Shown here piece after piece: positions 18,001-27,290 of a DNA stretch of 64,000 bases (its first letter is position 1; each line of letters opens with the position of its first letter). A program made the translations under genes and the position numbers. Under the pieces are notes generated by a model. The model saw nothing but the letters and a program-made list of their open reading frames with translations, did not search any database and had not been told where the DNA came from. Origin of the DNA: Phycisphaerales bacterium (GTDB taxonomy: Bacteria; Planctomycetota; Phycisphaerae; Phycisphaerales; UBA1924); the NCBI GenBank assembly GCA_029260265.1, contig JAJDDO010000024.1, positions 931,458-995,457 of the forward strand, written 5' to 3'.

Positions 18001-18107
18001 GCGCCACGGATACGGATCGCGCGTGCATCGGTCGGCGTGGATTGGCGAACGCCCCTCTTCTTGGTCGCCTTGGGCTTCTTCGTTGTCTTTTTCTTGATCG
18101 TGCTCAA
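15051..18107 (-). CDS. uvrA: Excinuclease ABC subunit A
   Basis: The 1018-residue damage-recognition ATPase of nucleotide excision repair, acting as a dimer with UvrB. It holds two ABC modules: Walker A TGLSGSGKSS (58-67) and TGVSGSGKST in the second half, with signature motifs SLSGGEAQRIRLA and TLSGGEAQRVKLA. Zinc modules are visible as CDECHGLG with CPTCNGD, and CEACSGQGM with CEVCHAKRYN; the latter is the DNA-binding zinc finger. The start is TTG at 18107, overlapping the TGA of the preceding small gene (TTGA), so it is translationally coupled. An N-terminal Lys/Thr-rich extension precedes the fold. It forms an operon with uvrB and the small membrane protein. Confidence 0.96.
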   Translation of the reverse strand: MSTIKKKTTKKPKATKKRGVRQSTPTDARAIRIRGAKEHNLKSIDIDIPRDQLVIITGLSGSGKSSLAFDTIFAEGQRKYMESLSAYARQFLDQLKKPDIEEIEGIPPTIAIEQRSASHNPRSTVATTTEIYDYLRLLFARCGTPRSWAPTKTKKDGTVTARSGRPIESSSATQIVEHVMGMESGSRMMVLAPVIRAKKGFHKDTLEELFKQGWGRARVNSEIVDLREVLKEDNENPLKLHRYKKHSIDAVVDRVVLKDDARQRLVESIEAALRIAEGSVIIAVNDAEDRNLWTDHAFSEHFADPDHPEISLPELSPRVFSFNSPFGACDECHGLGVILEFAPELVVPRMDVAILNNAIQPWKKNGPGAMVYPRILRKFCRAFDIPQSTHLSAMSDELFTLLMHGNDAPGALKSRKQWDGVYPMLHAWFHKTESAWVKDHLHQFQQEITCPTCNGDRLKVSALHVTIDSKHRADMGKAGSKTVIGRPSDQGTCLNISELARLNITDAIAYIEGLSLSKEHAHIAEAILREIINRLRFLESVGLDYLSLDRRTASLSGGEAQRIRLATQVGSGLVGACYVLDEPTIGLHQRDNARLIKTLRHLTDIGNTVLVVEHDEDTIRAADHIIDIGPGPGVHGGEVVAQGSITDITRAKASLTGDYLAGRRRIEVPSKRRKLNAKKALAVKGAKHNNLQNIDVPFPIGGMLCVTGVSGSGKSTLVNQILLRAAKQHVMGSKPKPGKHSRITGLQHIDRIIEVDQSPIGRTPRSNPATYTGIFDEIRKVFTATKESKIRGYKPGRFSFNVASNKGGGRCEACSGQGMKKIEMHFLPDVFVECEVCHAKRYNRETLQVMYRSKNIADVLAMTVEDACEFFENHPKILRFTKCLRDVGLGYITLGQPSTTLSGGEAQRVKLATELGKGTKYDGTPSSEHTLYILDEPTTGLHFEDINKLIGVLNRLADANNTLIVIEHNLDVIKCADWVIDLGPEGGDNGGLLVASGTPEQVAKVKGSYTGQYLKGML

Positions 18108-18313
18108 GGGGTCGTTTCCGGGCGCGGGGTGGTTTCAGTGGTGGAGTCTGATGCAGATTGGGCCGCGGCTTGTTGGCGTTGGACGGCCTTGTGCTTCTGA
18201 TAAAAAAGAGTCCCGAGCAGCAGGCATCCGATGGCGACGCCCGTCATGTAGGTGCCGAGCTTCGAGCGGAACTGCTCTGGAGTGGATCGGTTTGAATCTG
18301 GGGTTTGCTGCAT
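18104..18313 (-). CDS. Small single-pass membrane protein between uvrB and uvrA
   Basis: A 69-residue protein with one hydrophobic segment (TYMTGVAIGCLLLGTLFY, about 21-38), a basic stretch after it (QKHKAVQRQQ) and a Thr/Pro-rich tail. No family is recognised. It starts 25 bases after the uvrB stop and its TGA overlaps the uvrA start by 3 bases, so its translation is tied to UvrA. A TACCAT hexamer 5 bases before the ATG at 18313 could give a leaderless internal transcript. A link to DNA repair is suggested only by position. Confidence 0.7.
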   Translation of the reverse strand: MQQTPDSNRSTPEQFRSKLGTYMTGVAIGCLLLGTLFYQKHKAVQRQQAAAQSASDSTTETTPRPETTP

Positions 18314-18318
18314 GGGCG

Positions 18319-18324
18319 ATGGTA
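18319..18324 (-). promoter_or_regulatory. Candidate leaderless -10 element (TACCAT) inside the uvr operon
   Basis: TACCAT on the minus strand ends 5 bases before the ATG at 18313, in the 24-base gap after uvrB. Confidence 0.3.
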
Positions 18325-18337
18325 GGGCGGCGAGGAC

Positions 18338-20536
18338 TTATTGCCTCTTTTTCTTTCGTCCGCGTTTGGGCGCGAGGGCTTTTTTAAGGGCAGAACGCTG
18401 AATCATGATCGGAGCGTCGTCGACCGCTTCTTCATCGTCGCGATGCTGGGCGATCAACTCGCGGACATGCATCATCTGGTCACGCATGGTGGCTGCCAAC
18501 TCAAACTTCATATTCTGGGCCGCGTTGAGCATCTCGTCCTCAAGGATCTTGACAAGCTCGTGGGCGTCCAGAGCGGGATCGTTATTGTCCGAGGCGTGCT
18601 TGGCGCCTCTGCGGGCTTTGAGCTCGTCGTCAATGCCGGTGCGCAGCGGCTTGATAATGGTGGTGGGGGTGATGTTGTTGGCTTCATTGAACGCGATTTG
18701 CTTGGCGCGTCGGCGTTCGGTTTCGCCCATCGCTTGTTCCATCGCGGGCGTGATGCGATCTGCGTAGAGCACCACTTCCGCGTTCACATTCCTCGCCGCT
18801 CGCCCCATCTGCTGGATCAGGCTTGTCGCGCTTCTCAAGAAGCCTTCCTTATCCGCATCGAGGATGCACACCAGCGAAACCTCAGGCAGGTCCAATCCTT
18901 CGCGGAGCAGGTTGACGCCTACCAAGATATCAAACTCCCCCGCGCGCAGATCGGTCAGGATCTCGAGCCGCTCAAGTGTTTGAATATCCGAATGCAGGTA
19001 CCGGACCTTGAGCCCCTGCTCGTTGAGGTAAGAGGTCAGATCTTCGCACAGCCGTTTGGTCAACGCGGTAACAAGCACGCGTTCGCCCTTGGCAACACGC
19101 TGCTGGCACTGTGCGAGAAGATCGGGCACCTGCCCACTCGCCGGCCGCACCTCTACCTTGGGGTCCACCAAGCCGGTGGGGCGGATGACCTGCTCGACGA
19201 CCTCGCCGTTGGTTTTTTCAAGCTCATATGCTGCTGGCGTTGCGCTGACATACAACACGCGGGGGATCATCTGCTCAAACTCCTCGAATCGCAGCGGGCG
19301 GTTGTCGAGGCAGCTCGGCAAGCGGAACCCGTGCTCGACGAGCACATCCTTGCGTGCCTTGTCGCCATTGAACATAGCGCGAACCTGCGGCAGCGTAACA
19401 TGCGATTCGTCAATAATCAGCAGCCAGTCATTGAGGTTGGTACGTGAGACGCCAAAGCGACGGGCGTCTTCATCATGGTCCCGCCCATTGCTCTGTGTGC
19501 CCACCGAAGCGCTTTGGTGCGCGGGATCGCCCGGTGCATAATCAAAGTAGTCCAGCAGGGTAAATGGCCTCTCGCCGGGTTTGCGCCCATCCATGTACCG
19601 CGAATAGTTCTCGATGCCTGAGCAGTAGCCAACCTCCTCGATCATCTCCAGATCGTACTTGGTGCGGGCGATGAGTCTCTGGGCTTCGAGCAGCTTGCCC
19701 TCGTGTCGGAGCTCGGTGACGCGTGCATCAAGCTCTTCACGGATCATCTTGAGCTTGTTTTCAAGCTCGTCCTCTGGCATGACATAGTGCACCGCGGGGA
19801 ACAGAAAATACTGCTTTTCGCTTGCGAGCAGCTCGCCGTTGGTTGGGTTGATCAGTTCGATGCGTTCGATCTCATCGCCGAAGAGCTCGATGCGGACCGC
19901 GAACTTTTCGTACGCGGGCCAGATCTCGATCGCGTCTCCTCGCGCGCGGTAAGTGCCGCGTTGGAAGTCGATCTCCGCACGCTTGTACTGCATTGCGTTG
20001 AGCGCAAGAAACAGCTCGCGGCGTGGGAGCTGGGCGCCCATAGAGAGCGTATACACCCGCTCAGAATAAGCGCTCGGAGAACCAAGCCCAAAGATGCACG
20101 AGACGGAAGCGACAACGACGCAATCGCGGCGTTTGAGCAGGTTGCTGGTGGCAGCAAGCCGGAGTTGGTCGAGCTCATCGTTGCGTGATGCATCCTTCTC
20201 GATAAAAATGTCGCGACCTGGGATGTACGCCTCGGGCTGGTAATGGTCGTAGTACGAAACAAAGTAGTTGGCCGAGTTGTCCGGGAAGAACGAGCGGACC
20301 TCCTCGAACAGTTGGGCCGCGAGTGTTTTGTTGTGCGATAAGATCAGCGTGGGCTTGTTGAGCCTGGCGATGACCTGGGCCATGGTGAAGGTTTTTCCTG
20401 TGCCCGTGGCCCCGAGCAGCACCTGTGCCCGCTGCCCAGATTCAAACCCATGCACAATTGCATCGATCGCCTCGGGCTGATCGCCCGCAGGGTTGAACTC
20501 AGAAACGACTCGAAGTTGTGGCGAATCAGTGGACAT
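18338..20536 (-). CDS. uvrB: Excinuclease ABC subunit B
   Basis: The 732-residue helicase-like core of nucleotide excision repair; it is loaded by UvrA, verifies damage and recruits UvrC. Walker A GATGTGKT lies at 42-49, the DNA-gripping beta-hairpin region at YYDHYQPEAYIPGRD (about 94-108), and helicase motifs include VLYVSATPAAYE, VGVNLLREGLDLPEVSLV and QQMGRAARN. The C-terminal UVR domain for UvrC binding is MKFELAATMRDQMMHVREL, followed by a basic tail (KRGRKKKRQ). The start has TAAACT 6 bases upstream and no Shine-Dalgarno sequence. It heads the uvrB-orf-uvrA operon; uvrC is not in the window. Confidence 0.96.
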   Translation of the reverse strand: MSTDSPQLRVVSEFNPAGDQPEAIDAIVHGFESGQRAQVLLGATGTGKTFTMAQVIARLNKPTLILSHNKTLAAQLFEEVRSFFPDNSANYFVSYYDHYQPEAYIPGRDIFIEKDASRNDELDQLRLAATSNLLKRRDCVVVASVSCIFGLGSPSAYSERVYTLSMGAQLPRRELFLALNAMQYKRAEIDFQRGTYRARGDAIEIWPAYEKFAVRIELFGDEIERIELINPTNGELLASEKQYFLFPAVHYVMPEDELENKLKMIREELDARVTELRHEGKLLEAQRLIARTKYDLEMIEEVGYCSGIENYSRYMDGRKPGERPFTLLDYFDYAPGDPAHQSASVGTQSNGRDHDEDARRFGVSRTNLNDWLLIIDESHVTLPQVRAMFNGDKARKDVLVEHGFRLPSCLDNRPLRFEEFEQMIPRVLYVSATPAAYELEKTNGEVVEQVIRPTGLVDPKVEVRPASGQVPDLLAQCQQRVAKGERVLVTALTKRLCEDLTSYLNEQGLKVRYLHSDIQTLERLEILTDLRAGEFDILVGVNLLREGLDLPEVSLVCILDADKEGFLRSATSLIQQMGRAARNVNAEVVLYADRITPAMEQAMGETERRRAKQIAFNEANNITPTTIIKPLRTGIDDELKARRGAKHASDNNDPALDAHELVKILEDEMLNAAQNMKFELAATMRDQMMHVRELIAQHRDDEEAVDDAPIMIQRSALKKALAPKRGRKKKRQ

Positions 20537-20542
20537 CGGCGG

Positions 20543-20548
20543 AGTTTA
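20543..20548 (-). promoter_or_regulatory. Candidate leaderless -10 element (TAAACT) of uvrB
   Basis: TAAACT on the minus strand ends 6 bases before the uvrB ATG. TTGTTC lies 16 bases further upstream as a weak -35. No LexA-type box is apparent. Confidence 0.45.
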
Positions 20549-20605
20549 GGCCCGACTATGAGCCGAACAAAAGAAAATCGAGCCAACGCTTGCAATCTTA
20601 GATAA

Positions 20606-20621
20606 GTGACCGTATAGTCAC
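20606..20621. promoter_or_regulatory. Inverted repeat GTGAC-N6-GTCAC overlapping the arsR-like promoter
   Basis: GTGAC (20606-20610) and GTCAC (20617-20621) flank and overlap the -10 hexamer TATAGT at 20613-20618, 7 bases before the ATG at 20626. A dimeric ArsR-type repressor bound here would block its own promoter. Confidence 0.5.
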
Positions 20622-20625
20622 ATAT

Positions 20626-21594
20626 ATGGCCGGCGGATCTCCTTTGGAGGATCTGGTGAATCCAGAGCTCGACTTTGCACTCAAAGTCACGATCAAGTGT
20701 CCTCCTGAACGCGATTGGAAAGCGCTGAACGAAGGGCTCCCTCCGGGGCAGGTCTCCGCGTCACGCTGCGAGTGCGGGCTTGGGTCGATGTTTTCAGGAG
20801 AGTCGCCTATCCAATCCGGGTATGAACAGCACGATTTAGTCTGGAAAGCGCTCGGCGATCCGACGCGCCGGGCCTTACTCGACGAGCTCCGTAACGGGCG
20901 AAAAACCACAAGCGAGCTCGTCGCTTCGGTGCCGGGCATGACCCGGTTCGGCGTGATGAAGCACCTTGGGGTGCTGGAGGATGCAGGGCTGGTGATCAGC
21001 CGCAAGGAAGGGAGGCAGCGTTGGAACCACCTCAACGCGGTGCCTCTGCGTGGGATATACGAACGGTGGGTAAGCAAGTACGAAGACCAATGGGCCGGAT
21101 CACTGGCCAATCTCAAACGAGACCTTGAAAGGAAACAACAGATGAGCACCAAGATGAGCGACCAGCCGGCACGAGTTGCCGTAGCGCAGAGCGAGATTCT
21201 GATCGATGCACCCAAAGAAATCGTCTACCGGGCATGGTTCGATGACACCAGCAACTGGTTCTATGAATCGGAGGCAACCAAGGATTCCACGCCAACCGTG
21301 TGCGAAGAGAAAATGGGCGGCAAGATGTACACCAAACTCCCCGACGGAGGGTTCAATGTGCTTGGTGAAATCACCATGCTCAAACCAAACCACAAGATCC
21401 GCATGTGCGGCGACTGCACGATGCCGATGGCGATTCTGATGAACATGACCATCTCGTTCACAGAAATAGACGGCAAAACAATGGTCAGTATCGACCACCG
21501 GATGAGCGGCGAGGTTAGCGAGGGAATGGCCGAAGAGTTCGAAGAGGGATGGGCCGATGGGCTGAGAAAACTAAAGGAGTTGATCGAAGCGTGA
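20626..21594 (+). CDS. ArsR-type HTH regulator fused to an SRPBCC (AHSA1-like) domain
   Basis: A 322-residue protein. After an N-terminal stretch of about 65 residues of unknown fold comes a winged-helix ArsR domain: VWKALGDPTRRALLDELRNG, MTRFGVMKHLGVLEDAGLV and RKEGRQRWNHLNAVPLRGIY. From about 185 onward lies an SRPBCC/AHSA1-like ligand-binding fold (ILIDAPKEIVYRAWFDDTSN ... EFEEGWADGLRKLKELI). The two halves are often adjacent separate genes; here they are one frame. The ATG at 20626 follows TATAGT by 7 bases without a Shine-Dalgarno sequence; an internal ATG at 20789 would give the domains without the extension. An inverted repeat over the promoter suggests autorepression. The ligand is unknown. 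Confidence 0.78.
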   Translation: MAGGSPLEDLVNPELDFALKVTIKCPPERDWKALNEGLPPGQVSASRCECGLGSMFSGESPIQSGYEQHDLVWKALGDPTRRALLDELRNGRKTTSELVASVPGMTRFGVMKHLGVLEDAGLVISRKEGRQRWNHLNAVPLRGIYERWVSKYEDQWAGSLANLKRDLERKQQMSTKMSDQPARVAVAQSEILIDAPKEIVYRAWFDDTSNWFYESEATKDSTPTVCEEKMGGKMYTKLPDGGFNVLGEITMLKPNHKIRMCGDCTMPMAILMNMTISFTEIDGKTMVSIDHRMSGEVSEGMAEEFEEGWADGLRKLKELIEA

Positions 21595-21603
21595 GCCGTT
21601 CGG

Positions 21604-23034
21604 CTAGCCAATCAATCTTGACCAGGGCGGAGACCCGTACTGGTCCCTCAGCCGTTGGATTGTGCGGATGACATTGGTGTAGGTATCGTCACCCTCGTTC
21701 TCATCAATGATCATGTGGGTTGCTTCGTATTTCTTAGCGGCTTTACTCACGGCGGCAAGCTCCTTTAACGCAGAACGCATCGTCTCACAATCCTTGATCG
21801 CGTCTTGTGTTCGACGATTCCATTTTTGCGATGAGTCGCCATCAAAGGAATAGACGAGTGAGTTGTTGCGATTTCGCCTCCGGACAATCGTGTAGTCATC
21901 CTGCTGCAGCGGATCGTTGTTCTCAAAGCTCTCGCCGGCATCGTTGAGCACATCAATCGCTTTCTCTCGGCGTGCCTCTAGTTTGGTGTACACATCCGCG
22001 TTCTGTTTCATGATCTTCGACGCGACATTTTTGTGCTCTGCAAAGTTCTTGATCCCGAAAATCTCACCGAGGTCATCGAGCTCACCCGTGAGTTCTGTTG
22101 CTATTCCTGCCTTGACCATCTGGGCAGCGCGGATGGTGAGGATCGTGCTCGCCGTGTCGATCTGTTCGGCGCCGGCAGAACTGGTCGTGCTGATCGAGCC
22201 GTCGGGTGCCTGGAAGAGCTGCACATCGAGCACCGCCATGGCGCGGAAGACCTCGCCGTGGTGCCCCTTGGCTTCCGCACGCGATGCGATCTCGGAGGCC
22301 CAGATAGAGTTCATTTTGGCATCCACCGTCGCATTACCGGTCGAGCTGTCTTCAGAGAACGCGACCGCACCGCCGAGCCGTGATCCCGGGCGGACAAAGA
22401 TGTCATCAGAGCAGGCCGCGAAGATGCTGGCTGCGGAGATCGCACCCTCCTCGATGACCGCGTGGTAGATCAACGCGTCATCGAACTCTTTGAGGATCTC
22501 CATCATCTCCAACGCTTGGTAGACATACCCGCCGGGAGAATCGATCGTGAACACGACATGCTCGATGCGCCTCTTCTTCACCGCGGTCAGGGCCTTGCGG
22601 AGCCCGTAGGCGTTCACCTCCACGCCGATGGTTCCGTGAATAGGAACAACCGCAAAGTGGGTGCGTTCAACATTATCCTGGATATGAGTTCTCTGAGGCG
22701 GCCTGGTCTCGGGTTCGTCGGTATCCAACGCCTCGCCCTCTGAGTTGTCTGGAGCGGTGGTGGCGGGATCGGGAGTCGGTTTCTTTGGGATTCCCCAGAA
22801 GTCATCGGCGAGCGACTGATAGCTGACTTCCTTGATCTGACGCCGAGCGATCGTCTTGGTGGTCTTGATGTTGGCGATCTTGGTCTTGATGACCACCTTG
22901 GTGCGCGTCTCGGAGAGGATCTCGCCCTCGATGGTCGAGCCATCCCGCAGGGTCAGGATGTCCGCTTTGGCAAGTGGCGTGAAGCCGCAGATGAGCAAGA
23001 AAAGAGCGGTGACTACGATCGGGCGGTATCTCAT
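21604..23034 (-). CDS. Exported ClpP-class (NfeD/SppA-like) serine protease, copy 1
   Basis: A 476-residue envelope protein with a signal peptide (about 1-24, ending near AKA-D). Residues 25-75 form a small beta-rich module (ILTLRDGSTIEGEILSETRT). A crotonase-fold protease domain follows: VVPIHGTIGVEVNAYGL, the oxyanion turn TIDSPGGYVYQAL, and the nucleophile region EGAISAASIFAACSDD. A Lys in VDAKM lies about 40 residues after that Ser, as in the Ser-Lys dyad of PH1510-type proteases. No NfeD partner gene or domain is seen, so it differs from the usual two-part system. The start has TATACT 6 bases upstream. A paralogue of the same layout is at 55221-56519. Confidence 0.78.
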   Translation of the reverse strand: MRYRPIVVTALFLLICGFTPLAKADILTLRDGSTIEGEILSETRTKVVIKTKIANIKTTKTIARRQIKEVSYQSLADDFWGIPKKPTPDPATTAPDNSEGEALDTDEPETRPPQRTHIQDNVERTHFAVVPIHGTIGVEVNAYGLRKALTAVKKRRIEHVVFTIDSPGGYVYQALEMMEILKEFDDALIYHAVIEEGAISAASIFAACSDDIFVRPGSRLGGAVAFSEDSSTGNATVDAKMNSIWASEIASRAEAKGHHGEVFRAMAVLDVQLFQAPDGSISTTSSAGAEQIDTASTILTIRAAQMVKAGIATELTGELDDLGEIFGIKNFAEHKNVASKIMKQNADVYTKLEARREKAIDVLNDAGESFENNDPLQQDDYTIVRRRNRNNSLVYSFDGDSSQKWNRRTQDAIKDCETMRSALKELAAVSKAAKKYEATHMIIDENEGDDTYTNVIRTIQRLRDQYGSPPWSRLIG

Positions 23035-23040
23035 AGCGTG

Positions 23041-23046
23041 AGTATA
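23041..23046 (-). promoter_or_regulatory. Candidate leaderless -10 element (TATACT) of ClpP-class protease copy 1
   Basis: TATACT on the minus strand ends 6 bases before the ATG at 23034; no Shine-Dalgarno sequence is present. Confidence 0.45.
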
Positions 23047-23213
23047 CAGCGGTGTTTGGCGGCTGTTGCTTCAAAATTGCTCATTGAAGAGCAAGAATTG
23101 CACGCAAGCGGGATCCAAACTCGATATAATCACCATGCCCATATGGTCGGAGACCATCGGGTGAGTTTGTGTTTCCATCCATGATCGACAGCCGACACGG
23201 AGGTTGAGCTGCC

Positions 23214-26200
23214 ATGAGTACCATGCAAAGCATGACCAACGCCCCGAAGACCGAGCCCAAAGCCCCCCAGACACGCGCCGAGGGGTTGCAACTCACCAAG
23301 CTCACCGTCAATGGGTTCAAGAGTTTCGCAGATAAAACCACCTTCGATTTCACCGATCCGATCACCGGTATCGTCGGGCCCAACGGGTGCGGCAAGTCCA
23401 ATGTGGTTGACGCCATCAAATGGGTGCTCGGCGAAAGGTCGTCCAAGTCCTTGCGAGGCAAGGAGATGCTCGATGTTATCTTCGCCGGCTCTGTCGGGCG
23501 CAAGCCCTCAGGGATGGCGGCCGTTTCATTGAGCTTCAACAACCCCGCCGGTGCGTTGGCGGAGTTTGCTCCCAACCCGATTCTTGAAGAGCCTGTTGAG
23601 CCTGAAGGCGAGGGTTTGCAAGACCGTCCTAACGATGAGCATGATGTCGAGCATGTCGAGCATGACGCTCACCTTTCGGATGACGACGCCGACCGCGCCG
23701 CTGATGAGGGCGAGTCCGAAGCCTCAGCGATCATCACCGAGCGTGCCCGCATCAACCGCCCGCTGCCAATCGACTCCGATGTCGTGGAAGTCGAACGCCG
23801 TCTTTACCGCGATGGTAAAAGCCAATACCTGATCAACTCCAAGATTGCCCGGATGAAGGACATCCGCGATCTGTTCCTTGATACCGGCATCGGCGCCGAT
23901 GCCTACTCGATCATCGAGCAGGGCAAGGTCGACCGGATGCTGCTAGCCTCGCCAATGGAACGCCGGGTGATCTTTGAGGAAGCCGCCGGGATCGCCAAGT
24001 ACCGTCAGCGCCGGGTCGAATCCGAGCGCAAACTCGAAAAAACCGAGACCAACCTCATCCGCACCCGCGAGCAGCTCGATTCCACCGAGCGTCGTTTGCG
24101 TTTGGTCAAGGGGCAAGCGTCCAAGGCACGCCGATTCAATGAGCTTGATGGAGAGTTCGGCGCCCTGCGCTTGGCCCTCGCCTTTGAACAATACGATGAC
24201 ATCCGCAAGCGCCTCGAAGGGCTGACCTCTCAGATTGCTTCGCTCGAAGACGAGAAGCAAACGACCGAAGAACTGCTCCGGGTCGCAGAAGACGCACAAC
24301 TCGAAGCCCAAAGCGTTCGCGCACAGCGTGTACGGGCTTTGCGAGAAGTTGAAGAGCAGCTCTCGCAAGCCAAGCACGCCGCCGACAGCGCAACGCAGCG
24401 TTCGACCATGACCGCCAAAGCCATCGAAGAAGCCGCCCATACAGTTGAGACGGAGACCGTCAGGCTTGTTGAATCAACCGGCAGGCTCCGCGAACTCGAT
24501 GAACTGATCGAAGTCACTTCGGCGAAGACGGACTCGCTCGAAGAGCAACTCCGAGGCGTCGAAGAGGGGCTCAAAAACGCAAACGAGTCCAAGGAAGAAG
24601 CGTCCCGTCAAGCATTGGGTTGCCGCCAGTCGCTTGATGAAGCCCGAGCAGCGTGCGCATCGATCGAACGCGAGCATGCGACGCTGGTCACCCGCGTCGC
24701 CGCTGATGAGAGCCGCCTCGAAACCGCCGATGAGCAGTCGCTCGAACTCACCTCCGGGATCGAGCGGATTGAATCAGATCTGGGGATTTCATCGGATCAG
24801 ATCAAGGTCTTTCAGAGGAGTGCTGAGGCACTCGACACAAAGCTCAACAGGCTGCGGGCTCAGATGAAGAGCATCACCGATCGCGCCGAGCAGGTCGGGG
24901 CGTCTCGATCCGAGCTTGCTGATTCGGTTGATTCGCTTGATGAAGACCGCGTAAGACTTGAAACCCGCCACGCGACACTCGACGAGATGGTCCGCTCGCG
25001 TGAGGGGCTTGACGATGCTGTCCGCACGGTGCTTGAAAAGAAGGAGTCCGGAGAAGGATTCCAGACCGTGCTCGGCTCGCTCGCCGAGTTGATCGAAGTG
25101 CCAGCGTCCCACGCCTCCGAAATCGAAGCCGCGCTCGAGAACGCTTTGCAATCAGTCGTGGTCGAATCCATGGCGACCATGCCCAGTGTCGAACAGCTCC
25201 GCGCTCTGCCAGGGCGGGTGAGTTTTCTTCCCGCGATGACTACGCACCTGATAGCGCCCAGCGAGTTGAACCCGCTGCTGGGGATCGCCAGTTCCCGCGT
25301 GCAGCCGCTCCGCGGATTTGTGCGTGCCAAGGGCGATGATCCACGGATCGAGGCACTGCTTGACCGGTTGTTGACCAACACGCTTTTGGTGACGGATCTC
25401 GACGCCGCGATGCTGCTCGATGCCGGCCCACTCCGCTCATTCCCGATGCGTTATGTCACGCGAGCCGGGATCGTGATCGAGCCCGATGGGCAGGTCGTCG
25501 CCGGCCCCGCAGGAGCATCGCATTCCGCGGGTCTGATCGCACGCCAGAGCGAGTTGAGCGAGCTTGATCAACAGCTTGTTACGCTCCACACGACTCTCGA
25601 TCAACAGAGAAGTGCCCTCGCCGAAGTCGATGCCGATGCCGCCGCACTCGGCGAGCAGCGTTCGGTGCTCAACACCTCGATTTCCGAAGCCGGACAGGAA
25701 CTGATCAAAGCCTCGCACGCGATCGACCGCCACCAGGCCGACGAGGATCGTTTGACCCGCGAACTCGACCGTGCACGCGACGAGCACCTACGCCTTGTCG
25801 AACGCAGAACACAGATCCGCTCCGAGCGTGACGAGCTTCACGAGCGATCTCAGAAAATCGAACGATTGTCCATCGACGAGCAAAGCCGCGTCGAGCGTTT
25901 GGCCGCCGAAATGGTCAACGCCGAGCGTGGGCTCTCTGAAGCGTCCGATGCGGTTTCTGCGATCCGTATTGCTGCCTCGACAGCCAACGAGCAGCTCCGC
26001 TCAGAGCAACGCCAGCTCGCACAGACCACCAGTTCCCGCGATGATGCCGAACGCCAAACTTCGCAAGCCCAGCGGCAGATCGAACGGGCGCAGGCCAATC
26101 TGAAAGAGCACCAGAGCGTCGCCGAAGAGGCCGTGGCGCAGCTCGACCAAGCCCACCGCGAGATCAGCACACTCGAAGAGCACGCATCCGTGAGGCTCAA

Positions 26201-27278
26201 AGAACTCCGCGAGACCGATGAAGCAACACACGCCGCGGGCGAATGCGTCGCGGCGGCACGCGATCGCGCCGATGCATTCCAGCGTGACTGGCACGCGATC
26301 GAGACCTCACGCCGAGAGATGGAAGTCCGCCGAGAGAATATCGAAGAACGAACCGCAGACGATCTCGCCCTGGATCTCGCAATCGAATACCCCGAGTATC
26401 GAGTGATGATGAACGATGGAGATGTCGAACGCATCGAAGTCCACGACACCACCGCGCGCGTCAATGTGCTCCGAGGCGAGATTAAAAAACTCGGGCATGT
26501 CAATGTCAACGCGATCGAAGAGGAATCAAACCTCACCGAGCGCAACGAAGACCTCATCACCCAGGTCCGCGACATCGACGAGGCCCGCATCAAACTCGCC
26601 ACGCTCATCGAAAAGCTCAATGTTGCCTCGCGCTCACGCTTCGGCGAGGTCTTCGAGAGCATCCAGAAAGAGTTTGGTGCCCGCGACGGGATGTTCCGTC
26701 GACTCTTCGGTGGCGGACGCGCCGAGGTCCGGCTGATGCCGCTCGTCAAAGTCGTCGACGGCGAAAAAATCATCACCGACGAAGTCGATCTGCTCGAATC
26801 GGGCATCGAAGTCATCGCCAAACCGCCAGGAAAGGAACCACGCTCGATCAACCAGCTCTCGGGCGGCGAGAAAACCATGACCGCGGTGGCGATGCTGCTG
26901 GCAATCTTCCGGTCCAAGCCCAGCTGTTTCTGCGTGCTCGACGAAGTCGACGCGGCGCTCGACGAGGCGAATGTCGCCCGGTTCTGTGGCACGCTCGACC
27001 TCTTCACCGACCAATCCCGCTTTGTCGTCATCACCCACAACAAACGCACCATGCAAGCAACCAACCGCATGTTCGGCGTCACCATGCAAGAACGAGGCGT
27101 CTCCAAACGCGTCGAGGTCCGCTTCGATCAGGTCGGCGACGACGGCGCCATCGACAAAAGCGCACACACGCAAATCGAAGACGAACCCGAACAAGATTCC
27201 AAACCCGGAGCCTCCGGCGGACTCCGCAAAGCCCTCGCAGGAATGCGCGAGGAACAAGGCGTTGAGCAGCAGGCATGA
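23214..27278 (+). CDS. smc: Chromosome segregation protein SMC
   Basis: A 1354-residue structural-maintenance-of-chromosomes ATPase that compacts and segregates the nucleoid, normally with ScpA and ScpB (not seen here). Walker [10 protein letters not shown] is at 55-63, the R-loop region [20 protein letters not shown] follows, two long coiled coils flank a hinge at about 600-740, and the C-terminal head has the signature [16 protein letters not shown] and Walker [14 protein letters not shown]. It is about 150 residues longer than typical. Part of that is an acidic insert at about 112-186, rich in Asp/Glu/His, between the first head strands and [24 protein letters not shown] lies about 11 bases before the ATG at 23214. 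Confidence 0.95.
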   Translation: MSTMQSMTNAPKTEPKAPQTRAEGLQLTKLTVNGFKSFADKTTFDFTDPITGIVGPNGCGKSNVVDAIKWVLGERSSKSLRGKEMLDVIFAGSVGRKPSGMAAVSLSFNNPAGALAEFAPNPILEEPVEPEGEGLQDRPNDEHDVEHVEHDAHLSDDDADRAADEGESEASAIITERARINRPLPIDSDVVEVERRLYRDGKSQYLINSKIARMKDIRDLFLDTGIGADAYSIIEQGKVDRMLLASPMERRVIFEEAAGIAKYRQRRVESERKLEKTETNLIRTREQLDSTERRLRLVKGQASKARRFNELDGEFGALRLALAFEQYDDIRKRLEGLTSQIASLEDEKQTTEELLRVAEDAQLEAQSVRAQRVRALREVEEQLSQAKHAADSATQRSTMTAKAIEEAAHTVETETVRLVESTGRLRELDELIEVTSAKTDSLEEQLRGVEEGLKNANESKEEASRQALGCRQSLDEARAACASIEREHATLVTRVAADESRLETADEQSLELTSGIERIESDLGISSDQIKVFQRSAEALDTKLNRLRAQMKSITDRAEQVGASRSELADSVDSLDEDRVRLETRHATLDEMVRSREGLDDAVRTVLEKKESGEGFQTVLGSLAELIEVPASHASEIEAALENALQSVVVESMATMPSVEQLRALPGRVSFLPAMTTHLIAPSELNPLLGIASSRVQPLRGFVRAKGDDPRIEALLDRLLTNTLLVTDLDAAMLLDAGPLRSFPMRYVTRAGIVIEPDGQVVAGPAGASHSAGLIARQSELSELDQQLVTLHTTLDQQRSALAEVDADAAALGEQRSVLNTSISEAGQELIKASHAIDRHQADEDRLTRELDRARDEHLRLVERRTQIRSERDELHERSQKIERLSIDEQSRVERLAAEMVNAERGLSEASDAVSAIRIAASTANEQLRSEQRQLAQTTSSRDDAERQTSQAQRQIERAQANLKEHQSVAEEAVAQLDQAHREISTLEEHASVRLKELRETDEATHAAGECVAAARDRADAFQRDWHAIETSRREMEVRRENIEERTADDLALDLAIEYPEYRVMMNDGDVERIEVHDTTARVNVLRGEIKKLGHVNVNAIEEESNLTERNEDLITQVRDIDEARIKLATLIEKLNVASRSRFGEVFESIQKEFGARDGMFRRLFGGGRAEVRLMPLVKVVDGEKIITDEVDLLESGIEVIAKPPGKEPRSINQLSGGEKTMTAVAMLLAIFRSKPSCFCVLDEVDAALDEANVARFCGTLDLFTDQSRFVVITHNKRTMQATNRMFGVTMQERGVSKRVEVRFDQVGDDGAIDKSAHTQIEDEPEQDSKPGASGGLRKALAGMREEQGVEQQA

Positions 27279-27290
27279 TAAAGGGGAGAC

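Noticed and set aside
20537-20625. LexA/SOS box upstream of uvrB
   Set aside because: Neither CTG-N10-CAG, GAAC-N4-GTTC nor GTTC-N7-GTTC occurs in the divergent region; the only palindrome overlaps the arsR-like promoter.
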